From Pseudorasbora parva (Eukaryota > Chordata > Actinopteri > Cypriniformes > Gobionidae): DNA of 64,000 nt. A program made the translations under genes and the position numbers. The stretch is taken from contig NC_090196.1 in assembly GCF_024679245.1 (NCBI RefSeq), positions 10,708,782 through 10,772,781 on the forward strand. The letters run 5' to 3'. Of this stretch, positions 40,481 to 53,830 are shown piece after piece; position 1 is the first letter of the stretch, and each line of letters opens with the position of its first letter. The notes below the pieces were generated by a model. That model was not told the DNA's origin and did not search any database. It worked only from the letters and a program-made list of their open reading frames with translations.

Positions 40481-42840
40481 GGTAATTCATCACATAGGGG
40501 ATGCAGTTGTGGTCAAAAGCGTACACACACCATGCAGAATAAACTGCTTCATCAGGGCAGTACTAGATAAAAAAGAGACAACATGCTCATTTTTATGATT
40601 TCTTTTTTTTTCTTCTTTTTTTCATACAGATACTGCTGTGTGAATATAAACTTTGGAGCACAACTGTACATCTATCGTTTTAATTTAATTGAGCCAATTA
40701 TAATAATGGATAGATCTGTTTTATAAACAAGTTTTTTCTTTGCGTTTTCTTTTTCTTTCCTCAAGGTATATATTTTTTTGCTTTCCTGCCTCTTTGGAAC
40801 ATGTCCATTCACATCTACTGTGGAGAGATGGTGCGCCAGTTTCCTACTGATGGAGAGCTTCTTGGACATTGACATAAACAGCACTTTCCAAACAACTTGA
40901 AAATAGTTGGTGACAAACAATTTTGTGTGCCTTTGGAGTTCTTCAGTTTTTTTTTCTTTTTTGTTTTTTTTCTTTCACTGTAATGCTGGAATAAGATTTT
41001 AGAATAAACCTTTTGGTCCTAATTTTGGTGCTAGTAAAGGTTTAAGAGCTTATAAGTTCAGTAACACTTTACAAAAAGATCTAATTTGTTAACGTTATTT
41101 AATGTATTGGCCAACATGATCTAACAGTGATTTCTTTTTATTTATTTCTTTTATTTAATTTTTTACAGTGTTTATTAATAGTTGTTGACCTTGCTTAAAT
41201 TATAGTTCAAAGCTGGTTAATTAAATTTATAGTCATTGTTCATGCAAGTTAACAATGCATTAAATAATTAACATATATACAACTTTTGATTTTAAGATTG
41301 CATTAATAATAAGGGTGTAACAGTACACAAAGCTGACAGTTCGGGGAGAGAACACTAAATTTAAAAATGCTTTTTTTATTTTTATTGGTTTACTGAACAA
41401 ATTGTTATTGTCCTAAACTAAAGGTTTCTTAAAGAATTAAAAAATATAATATAAAAAATATCTGCTAATTATGATTATTATTACCTTTATTTAACCAGGA
41501 GAAAAACTCACTGATATTAAAATGTCCTGTCCTGGCCAAGATAGGCAGCTGTGTTTGCATGTACAGTTATACATAAAAAGTCACATAAAAAACATACAAC
41601 CAGTCAAAAACAATTACACACCATTAATTTACTCTCAAAATGATGTAGTAAAATTTTAAAATGACTAAATGTCACCAGATCTTTTAGCTTCAACTCAGTC
41701 TGGAGCAAATTCCAATCTGAGGCTGCGACATATTTGAAGGACGTTTTACCAAGCTTAACTCTAACAAAGGGCACACAAAGATTATAATTTGATTCAGAAT
41801 GTAATATATAATTGCCTTGTTTCCGTTTAATGAAACGACAAAGAATGCTGTATAGTGTAGACTATATAGGGAGGCCTTACTTGCACTCGCATTGTATGCA
41901 AACATGTAAACTTCTCATAAGACCGTTTTTGCATTAACTTATAAATCTAATTATAAAATGATGTTCCTACTCCAATTCGTTGTTGAAATTTATACACAGT
42001 GGCTGTCATTTTCATGACAGATTTATTTAAACATTATATAAATTACTCCAATAAATTTAAATAATCAAGATATCACTAACAGGTTAAGTAGAATATGATG
42101 AATATATGGGCTAATATAATGCATATATTTAGTGAAAGAGTTCATCTCTCTAGTAAATTAACAGCCGTGTTTTATCGACGTCTTTCTGCTGTTGAAACAC
42201 TGAACGATTACACGATGTGATACGTTTTAGTAAGTTTTAATGTATCCTTAACATACCTTCTGATGTTAATTAATGTTTATTCTTTGACTATGACAAGGTG
42301 ATCACATTCACTCGTGCCGCAGTGCTGTTTGAACTGATGTGTCTTTACAGTGATCTGTCATGTCACATTAAAGAGCATCAATATGGCATCACTTGAATTT
42401 AATGATAAAATTGACAGAATACATATGTTCTTATGAAAACTTGTATTGAAGTGTGTTCCACTCATTAAACAAGCTGTCTGTTAACTGTTAAAGATTGCAT
42501 TCGTACCGCTCAGTACACACGTGCAATTTTCTGTGATGGTTAGATTTAGGTACCTTTGCATGAGGGCGATATATAATAATGCATATAATTACATATAATT
42601 GCATATAATCCTCATTGTCCTCCAGAATCTTTCTAAATGAAATTGTGTTTGTGTAAATAGTTTTTTGGGTTTTTCTTGGGCATCAAAAAAAAGTTTTTTT
42701 TGTATATTTGTTTTACAGATTGTTTTGTCAATAAATGTAGAGGATTTAAATTTGGATGTGTTTATTATACGAAATTGCAGCTGTATTATTTGAAAAATGT
42801 AATTATGAATGTATTTTTTATATTAGAGTGTACATGTAAA
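40481..42840. other. AT-rich interior of the composite element
   Basis: At 41465-41930 there is a segment resembling fish LINE 3' regions (ACCTTTATTTAACCAGGAG, CTGTCCTGGCCAAGATAGGC), by recall. Otherwise no gene is supported. Confidence 0.4.
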
Positions 42841-42889
42841 TTACGTTAAGGTATATTTTAGTTCACATGAATTGCTTGTTTTTAAGACA

Positions 42890-43960
42890 GTAGAATGGAT
42901 TATGAAAGTACAAATAAAGTTGTATTTAAGTCCCACTTAAGTTGTTTCAAAAAATCACTCTTAATTGCAACTTATTGCATTTTATTTCAACTTAATATGT
43001 GATAAATTTGAAATCAATTACATATAATGTGTGTTAAGTGTGTCGAAAACATTGCATTTAATTCACACTTAAGTGTATATTTAGCTGACATCAAAGTATG
43101 TTTTAGTTCACATTAATTGCTTGTCAGTACATTGAGCATTGCACTTTAATTACAATTTTAATACACTAGAAGCGATTATGAAAGTACATATAAAGTTGTA
43201 TTTAAGTACCACTTAAGTTGTTCCAAAAAATCACTCTTAATTGCAACTTAATGTATTTTATTTCAACTTAATATGTGATAAATTTGAAATCAATTACATA
43301 TAATGTGTGTTAAGTACACCGAAAACATTGCATTTAATTCACACTTAAGTGTATATTTAGCTGACATCAAAGTATGTTTTAGTTCACATTAATTGCTTGT
43401 CAGTACATTGAGCATTGCACTTTAATTACAATTTTAATACACTAGAAGCGATTATGAAAGTACATATAAAGTTGTATTTAAGTACCACTTAAGTTGTTCC
43501 AAAAAATCACTCTTAATTGCAACTTATTGTATTTTATTTCAACTTAATATGTGATAAATTTGAAATCAATTACATATAATGTGTGTTAAGTACACCGAAA
43601 ACATTGCATTTAATTCACACTTAAGTGTATATTTAGCTGACATTAAAGTATGTTTTAGTTCACATTAATTGCTTGTCAGTACATTGAGCAGTGCACTTTA
43701 ATTACAATTTTAATACACTAGAAGCGATTATGAAAGTACATATAAAGTTGTATTTAAGTACCACTTAAGTTGTTCCAAAAAATCACTCTTAATTGCAACT
43801 TATTGTATTTTATTTCAACTTAATATGTGATAAATTTGAAATCAATTACATATAATGTGTGTTAAGTTCACCGAAAACATTGCATTTAATTCACAATTAA
43901 GTGTATTTAGTATAAGTATATTATCTGTGTAATAATTACACTTTATAAAAGTACACTAAA
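42890..43960. repeat. 276-bp tandem array at the right end of the composite
   Basis: The unit, marked by AGCGATTATGAAAGTACATA at about 43171, 43447 and 43723, repeats every 276 bp in nearly four copies. It uses the same TTAAGTG/CACTTAAG words as the left array, but a different period. Confidence 0.88.
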
Positions 43961-43982
43961 GTGCACTTTTTTTTCACAAGGG

Positions 43983-44300
43983 TTGTTTAGCTGGTTTCGT
44001 TTGCGAGAGCCTTTGCAAGCAGTAGGCCTAGGCTATCAGCCTGCCTCAGCTCGTCAAAAATGCCTTGTACTGTGGTGGTAATGGTAGGCTAAATTAACTA
44101 ACATTGTGATGCTTGAAGTGTTTTATATCTATGGATTATATTATAGGCAAGACAAGTCAAGAGTTGATTTGAGAGGCTTAATTGATTAAACATGCAGTTA
44201 ACTCACTACGGCCGCTGGCCGTAACTTAATATTTTTAAAACTTTAATTTAACAAACGAAAAGATGCTCTACACTTTTTTCTAAATTAACTTTTACACTGT
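43983..44300. other. Short spacer, nothing recognised
   Basis: No ORF or repeat boundary seen. Confidence 0.4.
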
Positions 44301-44770
44301 TAAAGACTTGGATTCCCATCCTAAACATAGACAAAGTTTAAAAAACTAATGTTGGACGTTTGATGGAGTATTTCTGTGTCAAAAATACTCCTTCCGGTTT
44401 CTCACAAGTTTCGTAGAGTTTTTTTCGAGTATGGGTCGGCTTGACGTCGATAGAGCAGAAGGTCCTTGTATGTTGGACCTTCAACACAACCACTCAAACA
44501 CTTTGGAACAAAGTTGGGCTCGCACGTCCGAATTTAAGGAAGTGTGGATGTTGGTGGAAGTGACGTATATGCCGTAAAGCAGTCGAATTTTGTAGTTCTT
44601 TTTGTTCTCGGGTTACTACCCGAAACCCGAAGTTTAAAAGTACGATTAAAAACGATACAGACCCCATCAGGCTATGGCAGACGTGTCATTCAACCTATTG
44701 TAAGTCGATTTATCATCACAAGAGTCTTAAAAAATATATTATGAAGGTTGAAAAGTTACCTAGTGCTGCT
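44300..44770 (+). repeat. Second copy of the THAP-transposon-related repeat
   Basis: Shares ACTTGGATTCCCATCCTAAA, AGTATTTCTGTG and AATACTCCTTCCGGTTTC with 21140-21240, but then diverges and has no THAP coding remnant, so it is probably a deletion derivative. Confidence 0.5.
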
Positions 44771-46573
<1,803 letters not shown>

Positions 46574-46679
46574 TCAAATAATGAGATGAAAGTTTAATCA
46601 AACTTATGGCAAATTTAATATTTGATGTTTGCATTATAAAATAAATGAATGAATGCTTGTTTATTTAAATCTTATTTAC

Positions 46680-46840
46680 CTGCAGTGCACCACAGTTGGA
46701 GAGTGGCGTGAGAACTGGTCCATGTGTTCTCTCACCAGGTGTCTGAAATCAATGAGGACTTCAGTGGTCTGTGGAACTCCATGATCCGGCCACGCTGTGA
46801 AGTGGAACTGGCGTATGTAGCGAGTTTCTGCTGTTTTCAC
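46680..46840 (-). CDS. ptprj-like: Receptor-type tyrosine phosphatase, WPD-loop exon
   Basis: A 161-bp exon, acceptor ATGCTGTAG, donor TGCAG|GTAAAT. Encodes VKTAETRYIRQFHFTAWPDHGVP (general-acid Asp of the WPD loop) and ends SPTVVHC plus two bases of Ser. The nucleophilic Cys of the active site is therefore the last full codon. Phases match both neighbours. Confidence 0.93.
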
Positions 46841-46965
46841 CTACAGCATTTAATATTTAATCACATTATTGTAAAATATGACTGATTTGAAAACAACAAC
46901 AACAAAATTCCCTCCTGTAAGCTACTGAAAGTAGAAATGGCAATATCATGTGCAGGTTGCTTTAC

Positions 46966-47082
46966 ATTTTTGATTTTGAAGTCTCGTATGGTCCAGCTCT
47001 CCATTGATATCTCTGAGGTGGTCGTCACTGAGATGTTATGATAATGATTTGTATCAGATGGCCAGTACTTCTCACATTTCAC
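46966..47082 (-). CDS. ptprj-like: Receptor-type tyrosine phosphatase, catalytic-domain exon
   Basis: A 117-bp exon (39 codons), acceptor TTTCTTCAG, donor AAAAAT|GTAAAG. Encodes VKCEKYWPSDTNHY and ends TIRDFKIKN. KCxxYWP is a conserved PTP motif (beta-strand region before the WPD loop). Codon phase 0 on both sides. Confidence 0.93.
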
Positions 47083-47189
47083 CTGAAGAAAACACAGAGT
47101 GCTGGTTTGCTTTACTTTGCACATACATTTACAAATTCACTGCTTTTCAATGTGACTAGTAACAATTCAGTAATAGATTTTGAACTTAC

Positions 47190-47324
47190 TCGTCCCAGCT
47201 CGTTGCATTTGGTCAGCATTACTATGGTGTAGATGTTCTTCTCCCAGTTCATTCTCCAGAATTCATTCACTGTAATGGGCAATGGACCCTGAGCAGCTAT
47301 ATACTCTTTTCTTGAATTGTAGCC
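47190..47324 (-). CDS. ptprj-like: Receptor-type tyrosine phosphatase, catalytic-domain exon
   Basis: A 135-bp exon (45 codons), acceptor TCGTTAAG, donor GGACGA|GTAAGT. Encodes [27 protein letters not shown] and [13 protein letters not shown]. These are the conserved IAxQGP, FWxMxW and IVMLT motifs of tyrosine phosphatases. Confidence 0.93.
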
Positions 47325-47422
47325 CTTAACGATACAGATTTTTTTTTTTATAGATACAACAAACAAAAGTCATGTGACATCCTGAAATTTCCCTTCTATA
47401 CTGTTTAATGTCTAGTACTCAC

Positions 47423-47496
47423 TGGAACGTAGTTGGCATTGATGTAGTCATCAAAGGGGTTGCCACACATTGATAATTTCACTCGTGAAGCATCAT
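47423..47496 (-). CDS. ptprj-like: Receptor-type tyrosine phosphatase, most upstream visible exon
   Basis: A 74-bp exon, acceptor CTTTTTAAG, donor GTTCCA|GTGAGT. After two bases of a split codon it encodes DASRVKLSMCGNPFDDYINANYVP. DYINANY is the conserved PTP motif before IAxQGP. The preceding exon, with the pTyr-recognition loop (NRY), should lie further right on the minus strand. It is not found in this window, so the gene either continues beyond 64000 or lost exons to the mobile elements here. Confidence 0.9.
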
Positions 47497-47565
47497 CTTA
47501 AAAAGACAAATGAATGCAATTAGTATCAGACAGTTGTTTGAGGATTATTCTTTCATTAAACACTT

Positions 47566-48987
47566 TGGATCACATGAAAGTAAATTGAAGCCATAAAGAA
47601 TTGCATGCGCAGGGTAAGATTTGTGAAAGTGTAAATAAGATTAAAATTTATGTGTGCATAAAGTACAATTTTGCCAGCGAGGACGATGATGAGCCAAATG
47701 AAGATAAAGATGTGTTCTGGCCTCTGGGGCCTCTGGGGAGTCAGCAGCAGCTCATTTGATTGGCTACACAAGAAGGTGGTCCCGCCTTCCTCCTCGCACT
47801 TGCAAAACTCACTGCGTGACAGAATCGTGCCAAAACTGTAAGTGCAGCTAAAAGAAAGATGGAACTGTACAAATCGGTTAATTTCGGTAACTTGTTTTGC
47901 ACAAGTCATTTAGACATTTGCAACCGTTTATTTTTTTACACAAAGGTTGATTTGGTAACACTTTATAATAACGTTCAGTTGTAAGTCATTTGTAAGTGGT
48001 TAGTTAATGATGAACTAATTCAGTGATTAATAATATAATAACTAGTAACTTAATAACCATTTACTAAGGATCTGTTTGATTATTTTATGATATGCTATTT
48101 TTTTTTAAAGATAACAACACAGATTTGCAAAATAGTATATTATACTTAATCATTTATGAATGTATAATCATGATTTGTAAATTATTAGTGTATCATTATA
48201 TAATAACTTGTAAATAATTTATTACTGAATATACAAAAATATACAAAAAAGTGACAATTTAGTAACATTTATGAAATGCAGTGTCATGTTTTGTAAATCA
48301 TTAGTTCATCATTAACTAATCAATTGTAAATTACTTAAAACTGAATCTACTAAATATATGTAAACTAATTAACAAATCACCCATTAATCATTAATGAATG
48401 CGTAGTCATGTTTCATAAATCATTAGTTAATCATTTACTAATCACTTGTAAATGACTTGTAACGGAATTTACAAAACATTCATAAAATGTTAGCATATCA
48501 CTTGATAATCATTTATGAATGTTTTGTAAATGATTAGTTCATCATTCACTAACCACTTATAAATGTCTTACAACTGAACGTTATTATAAAGTGTTACCGT
48601 TGATTTTACATGGTCAATCAGTTTTGCAGTTCCTGACTGATGTTGTTTTAACATGCGCGTTCATGTTCACAGACGTGCAATGATTTTGGCCGTATTTTGG
48701 CGAAAGAAACGTGTCAAAAGTGTAAGCACAGAAAAATGGAAGTCAGAAGAATACAGATCATATTTTTTGCGTTAGCATAAAGCTGCAGTTTCACGATACA
48801 TTAATTACACTTAAGAATAACAGTAAAATGCTGCAAATATTTCTTACACTTAAAAACAATTTACACCTTTACAAAACTTTATAAATCTTCCACATGCAAA
48901 TTTAATTTACACTTGCAATCTTATTTACACTTTCACAAATCTTACCCTGTGCATGCAATTTTTTATGGCATCAAATTACTTTCATAC
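47566..48987. mobile_element. Palindromic DNA element, interrupted by an hAT-type element
   Basis: The sequence at 47575-47645 (GAATTGCATGCGCAGGGTAA and on) is the near-perfect complement of 48915-48985. Interior CCAAT/GC-rich sequence is at 47690-47860. The ends define a foldback of about 780 bp once the 47954-48598 insertion is removed. No transposase. Confidence 0.65.
47954..48598. mobile_element. hAT-like non-autonomous element with 8-bp target duplication
   Basis: GGTAACACTTTATAATAACG at the left is mirrored at the right end (48573-48598). GTTGATTT occurs at 47946-47953 and 48599-48606 as an exact 8-bp duplication, the length made by hAT transposases. The interior is made of degenerate ACTAAT/AGTTCATCATTAACT repeats. 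No ORF. Confidence 0.85.
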
Positions 48988-49079
48988 TTTGCACTCCGAG
49001 AAGTAATAACAGAAAACCTAGCCACAATGGATCCAGCGGTGCAGGACATTTCTGTGCTATGTTTAACACTCTTACCATG

Positions 49080-49288
49080 TGTGAAAAACTACTGAGAGGG
49101 ATTGTTTTGACAATGAGGCTATACGAGATTGTGGCTCCTGCTATGTCTTCAGTTCACACTCAATGCAGGCATTGATGACTGTGTTGACTGTTGCTCTTTC
49201 TTGCAAGAAATAAACCTTTATAATTATAATTGGCTAATGTTTGTCTCTTATTCAGTAAAGCGACGGAGTTAATTATTTTGCCATTACA
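49080..49288 (+). repeat. Probable LTR of a retrovirus-like element
   Basis: Ends TTGCCATTACA three bases before a primer-binding site and holds AATAAA near 49209. The start is uncertain: TGTGAAAAAC at about 49079 or TGTTTTGAC at about 49102. No second LTR was found. Confidence 0.45.
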
Positions 49289-49291
49289 ATT

Positions 49292-49309
49292 TGGTGTCAG
49301 AAGTGGGAT
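49292..49309 (+). other. Primer-binding site (leucine-tRNA-like)
   Basis: TGGTGTCAGAAGTGGGAT, complementary to a tRNA end TCTGACACCA. Same type as at 1987 and 52006. Confidence 0.6.
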
Positions 49310-51660
49310 TCCTAGGATGTGCCGTCTGGACCCCGTGAGCGGAAGGCGACTGATCATCTTGGACGTTAAGGGTCATAACCTTACCCCGACAGATTGAGGG
49401 AGAAGGGCAGACCGCTCAGGGGGGTCTGGAGGGTCCGAACACTGGAATCAGAGAAAACGAACCTGAGGTGGCAACGGGACGCTTCTGGTAAGAGACAAAC
49501 TTAAAATTCAGGGGAAATTTTATGTGTTTAAATGAGAGTTTAATTTGAGAATTTTCGTTTAAAAGATTTGAGAAAACCTTAAAAAGAGAGAACAATAGTG
49601 GGGGTCTGACTCTGTGATCGTAATGACTAAGATATTCTGGGAAAACGGAGATCATGGAACGTGATCAAGAAGTTTGGGAGAATTGAGGCTACGTGGGTGA
49701 TTAAAGTATTCTGGAAGAATTGAGATTCTTAGCTCTAATTTATTATTCAAGTGGTTAAGAAATTCGGGAGAAATTGAAATCATGCCAGTGGTTAAGATAT
49801 TTCTGAGAGGATTGAGACTACATTAGTTGGGGAGGATTGATATTTGAGGAAGAAAACTTGGAACGAGTTGGGGAGAATTGATATCCGAGGAAGAAACTAA
49901 GGGGTTAAGACATCCGGGAGAAATTGAGATCACATAGAGGGCGCTTGGAAAAGCGTCCGACCCTTCTGTTCTGGGTGAAGGATCAGATCTGTACGAGACG
50001 TTCTAAAGATTAATAGTGTGCACGTGAAAGATCACAGAGACAGACTGCCAATATGGGGAAATCTTAAAGCAAGCTAGTAAAATATATACCTGTATTTTGA
50101 CAAATGAGAAATTATATGGCCAAAAATGCATGCAAGGTATAGGGAAGTAAAATATTTTGATTATGATTCCCAGAAGAGGTAATAGTGTGTGTCACCAGAC
50201 TGAGAGTCTGTTGATGAGATAAATCGAAGAGCTGTTGTGGGAAATGTGTGTGTGAAATGTGCTATGTGAAGCAGATAACAAGGAAAGTGAAAGTGTTGTC
50301 TCACTCAGAAGCCACAGCTGTTTAAAGATCGCTGGTGAGTATTAACTTTGATTAAGCTATGGATAACAATTTGTGTTAACTAAATTAGAGCTAACAATTT
50401 GAGTGACATGATCAGTAACGTGATCAGTCCGGAAAAAGTTTGAGACTAGAGAGAGCAAATGCTGTAAGCAGCTCTGCTCTGAAGCCCACAATTTAAAGAT
50501 ATAAGCAGAACTTATTAAGGAAATGGGCAGCAATGTTTTAATTCTGTTTAAGAAAAGTAAACAGCAACTTAACATGCTATAAATAAACTGAGAACAAGAG
50601 AAATTCAAATGTATAAATGTTAGAGCTTATTCATGGATTTCAAAAAATGGCTGAGGTGTCATTAAACCCCGGAGGAAAAATCCCAGTAACTGAGGGATTG
50701 TATAATTGGATAACCAAATGTGATGTTTGTTTTGAAAAAGCAGATGCAAGATACAATTAATTGCAAGGCATTGTATGTTTTATTGGCCCAGAGCTCTCTT
50801 CTCTGACTGTCCAAGCTATCGCCGCTTTAGGCACCGCCTTAAAGACCAGAAACCAGACTGAAAAATGCAAGGTTCCTGAAGTACAGAGAGGGTTTTAATT
50901 GTGGTCAACAGGATCATTTTACACATAACTGTGTACATGCACCCATAAAGGTGTTGAAAATTGAAATGAGATAACAATAAGGTTAATAAATGTAATTATT
51001 TTGGGGAAGGAAGGAACTGTGATCATTTTAATTTTAATCATGAGGTAAAATTTAAGATAATAAAACATGTTGTAAGGATATATAAATACGGATGTAGAGG
51101 ATTTTAAATGAAAAACAAAAAAAATTATGATAAATATGTTCTTGCTCTTCTCACTTTTGTAAAACTCTGATAATGCTTATTGGAATACTGGTTGTTGTTG
51201 AAATTACTATAGGTAGGTTAATATGTTGGAAACCATAGAAGCTGAAGTTTTGGTTTCAAAAGATAAGCTTGTGCTGAACTAATAAAACAATTCGCTTATC
51301 TGATTCTGCCCCCACCATTTCATTTCTGACTGGTGCTGTGGTCTAACTTGAGTAACAGAGACTCAATGTGAATGGAAATTGATAGATTCATAAAAGATAG
51401 ACTCATTGTGTAGGCAAAAGACAAATAAAAAATGTAAGATTATTTAAAAATGTGATTTCAGTCTAAGGATATAATTAAAAGAAAAATTATGTTTTATTTA
51501 AAAACAGTTTTAATTTCTAGCCAGATCTTATGCTGAGCTAGTGTGAATAGTGAAATTTTTATTGAGAATGCAGTGTGTCAGCCCTGAAGGCTTCAGAGTC
51601 TCTCTTTCTCTCTCATTCCAAATCAGCTCAAAGCTGATATCTGGGCCAGTGTCAAAAGAT
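49310..51660 (+). pseudogene. Retrovirus-like leader and Gag relic
   Basis: About 1.2 kb of leader follows the primer-binding site. An ATGGGC start at about 50525 (Met-Gly, as in myristoylated Gags) opens a short frame. Around 50900-50932 one frame has C-x4-H-x4-C with the upstream Cys replaced by Gly (GGT at 50891), a broken zinc knuckle. No protease, RT or envelope motif was seen up to 51660. It is a decayed endogenous retrovirus or related LTR element, and class is not assignable. The right boundary is not seen. Confidence 0.4.
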
Positions 51661-51807
51661 AAAGGCACAGGGCATCAGTTAAAAATCATAGAGACAATGA
51701 TTTGTTAAAAATAAATGATTGCCATTGAGAGGGCAATGATAAATATTCATGATGAAACAAAATGTGATGTTTTTCAAATATAGACTTTTAAATAAACTGA
51801 AATTTGA

Positions 51808-52005
51808 GACTAATGTGTTATATGACCAGTAACTTCCGGGTCTACTCCTAGCCACCCCCATGTACAGAACTGATGGCCTTGGTCACTGTCATGTATGTTG
51901 ATTGGTTAAGTGTTAGACATGCGCAGAAGAGGAGACAGAATGTGTGTTCAGTAAAGAGACGTGCAAGACATGAAACGTTGGTGTGAATTGCATTATTACA
52001 TGACA
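51808..52005 (+). repeat. Probable 5' LTR of the plus-strand Gypsy element
   Basis: The 3' end TTACATGACA lies directly before the primer-binding site. The left limit at TGTTATATGACC (51808) is a guess. Confidence 0.4.
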
Positions 52006-52023
52006 TGGTGACAGAAGTTGGTC
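52006..52023 (+). other. Primer-binding site of the plus-strand Gypsy element
   Basis: TGGTGACAGAAGTTGGTC immediately after an LTR-like ...CA end and 49 bases before the Gag ATG. Confidence 0.6.
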
Positions 52024-52054
52024 AACTGAGTGCAGAGTGAACCCTGCCGACAAA

Positions 52055-52576
52055 ATGGCAAAGTTTAATCCACCGGAGCAGTTTTCTTTCGAAAATCCAT
52101 CGGAATGGCCCGAATGGAAACAGCGATTTTGTCGCTTCAGAACCGCGACAAAACTTAACAAAGATGACGGCTGTGTACAAGTCAGTTCTCTAGTCTATGC
52201 AATGGGAAGCGAGGCAGAGAAAATATTGGCTTCCTTTAGTTTTGAAAATGAGGAGGATAAAGAGAAATTCGATGTGGTACTGGCAAAATTTGAGGAGTAC
52301 TTCATCCCGAAATGGAATCTAATACATGAGCGCGCATGTTTTTATCAGAGAAACCAGCTACCAGGGGAGAAAGCGGAGACGTACATTCGCTCGCTGTATG
52401 AACTGGCCGCGAATTGTGAGTTCAGTGACAAAAGAGATGAGCACATATGTGACCGGCTGGTGGTCGGTATAAGGGACAAAATACTTTCCCAAAAATTACA
52501 ACTGATGCCTACATTAACACTAACAGAAGCTATACAACATGTAAGGCAGTCAGAAGATTGGTTTGCAAACACGTGA
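52055..52576 (+). pseudogene. Ty3/Gypsy Gag (plus-strand element)
   Basis: ATG at 52055 (an upstream in-frame GTG at 52037 is not a likely start). Encodes FNPPEQFSFENPSEWPEWKQ, RFCRFRTATKL, FEEYFIPKWNLIHERACFY and DRLVVGIRDK, the Gypsy capsid pattern also present at 1894-965. It ends at TGA 52574, just after RQSEDWFAN. The knuckle and protease follow in another frame (52563 onward). It is probably the capsid half of a once longer Gag. Confidence 0.85.
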
Positions 52577-53465
52577 AATTCACAGCGAGCTCGTTCAACA
52601 AGTAACACACAGACCGCCCACTAGAGCGAGGGGGAGATACACACACAGACCACGGGGAGCAGCAGCAGCACAGAGCAGCACAGCCTGCTATGGGTATGCA
52701 AGGAATTGCAGTAGATGTGGAAAAAAAATGCACACAAAAGACGAAAAATGCCCTGCAACAAAAAGCACATGTAATAAATGCAATAAGAAAGGAGATTGGC
52801 AGAGGATGTGTAAAACAAAGACAGTGAGAGAAATAACGGAAGAAATGGAAAATGCATTGTTCTTGGGAGCTGTTAATGAGGAAACAAATGAGGAACATTG
52901 GACGGTTCAAGTGAAGATTGGTCAGACACCACTTAACTTCAAAATTGACACAGGAGCTGATGCATGCGTGATAAGTGAGGAAATGTTTGAACAGCTTGTG
53001 CCAAAGAAAGAACTATACCCATCAGTAACTTCACTCAGCACCCCAGGGGGCAAACTCAAATGCCTAGGTCAATTTCAAGCAACATTGACATATAAAGGCA
53101 AGTGTTACTCATATCCAGTGTATGTACTTCCAGGAAAGGAAGCAAATAACCTGCTGAGCCGAGTGGCAGCCACAGAAATGGGGCTTGTGAAGCGAGTGAA
53201 TGAAGTAAAAGATGTGTTTCAACAGGGTGGAAAGCTGAAGAGAGACCCAGTAAAGATAGTCTTAAAAGAAGGAGCCGAACCCTATGCAGTGAACGTATCA
53301 CACCGCATACCTCTTCCCCTCCTGCCCAAGGTGAAATCGGAACTGAGCTGTATGAAGAAAGAAGGCATCATTGAAAATGTACCTGAACCGACCCAATGGT
53401 GCGCTGCCATGGTTCCTGTCCTCAAGCCCAATGGAGATGTTCGGGTCTGCGTCGATTTAAGGTAG
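52563..53465 (+). pseudogene. Zinc knuckle, aspartic protease and RT N-terminus (plus-strand Gypsy)
   Basis: The frame reads NCSRCGKKMHTKDEKC, then CNKCNKKGDWQRMC, a CX2CX4HX4C knuckle in which Asp replaces His. Next is the protease active site FKIDTGADACVISEE and the linker to RT (HRIPLPLLPKVKSEL, TQWCAAMVPVLKPNGDVRVCVDLR). A TAG at 53463 stops it inside RT block 1. The minus-strand element shows the same gene order with an intact knuckle. Confidence 0.85.
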
Positions 53466-53830
53466 CTAAATAATACAGTAAAGCAAGAAAAGTTTGTTCT
53501 TCCTACAACAGAGGAAGTCATCTCGAAACTCACAGGTGCCAAGATATTTAGCTCACTGGACGCAGCCAGTGGATTTTACCAAATCCCTCTATAGGAAAAG
53601 AGTAGCAGATTGACAACTCTTATCACCCCTTTTGACAGATACGCCTTCAAACGTCTCCCGTTTGGTATCACAAGCGCCCCAGAAATTTTTCAAAGAAAAA
53701 TGACTGAGACATTACAGGGACTTGGGGGGGTGGCTGGATGATGTTCTGGTTTTTGGGAAAACAGAAACAGAACATGATGAGCGACTGGGAAAAGTTCTTA
53801 AAGTCATGGAATCAGCTGGACTAAAGTTAA
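53466..53830 (+). pseudogene. Ty3/Gypsy RT palm, multiple stops (plus-strand element)
   Basis: In frame after the stop: KIFSSLDAASGFYQIPL (motif A), TAG near 53593, then RLPFGITSAPEIFQRKM (motif B). A G-run of seven at about 53725 shifts the frame ahead of the catalytic block, which reads WLDDVLVFG with both Asp kept. Dead RT. Confidence 0.85.

Larger units (their letters stand above)
29203..43982. mobile_element. Large inverted-repeat composite element hosting DIRS copies B and C
   Basis: CCCTTGTGAAAAA at 29203 is matched by TTTTTTTCACAAGGG ending at 43982. Both ends are followed inward by GTGC/TTAAGTG-rich tandem arrays. Without the two DIRS insertions the unit would be about 6.3 kb. No transposase was found. 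No convincing target duplication beyond TT is seen. The two ends could belong to separate related insertions, so the single-element reading is inference. Confidence 0.5.

Noticed and set aside
47556..47909. Minus-strand ORF of 117 codons with a hydrophobic stretch, possibly a phosphatase transmembrane exon
   Set aside because: Its downstream part is the terminal repeat of a palindromic element also found at 48915-48985. No splice sites or phase match to the exon at 47423.
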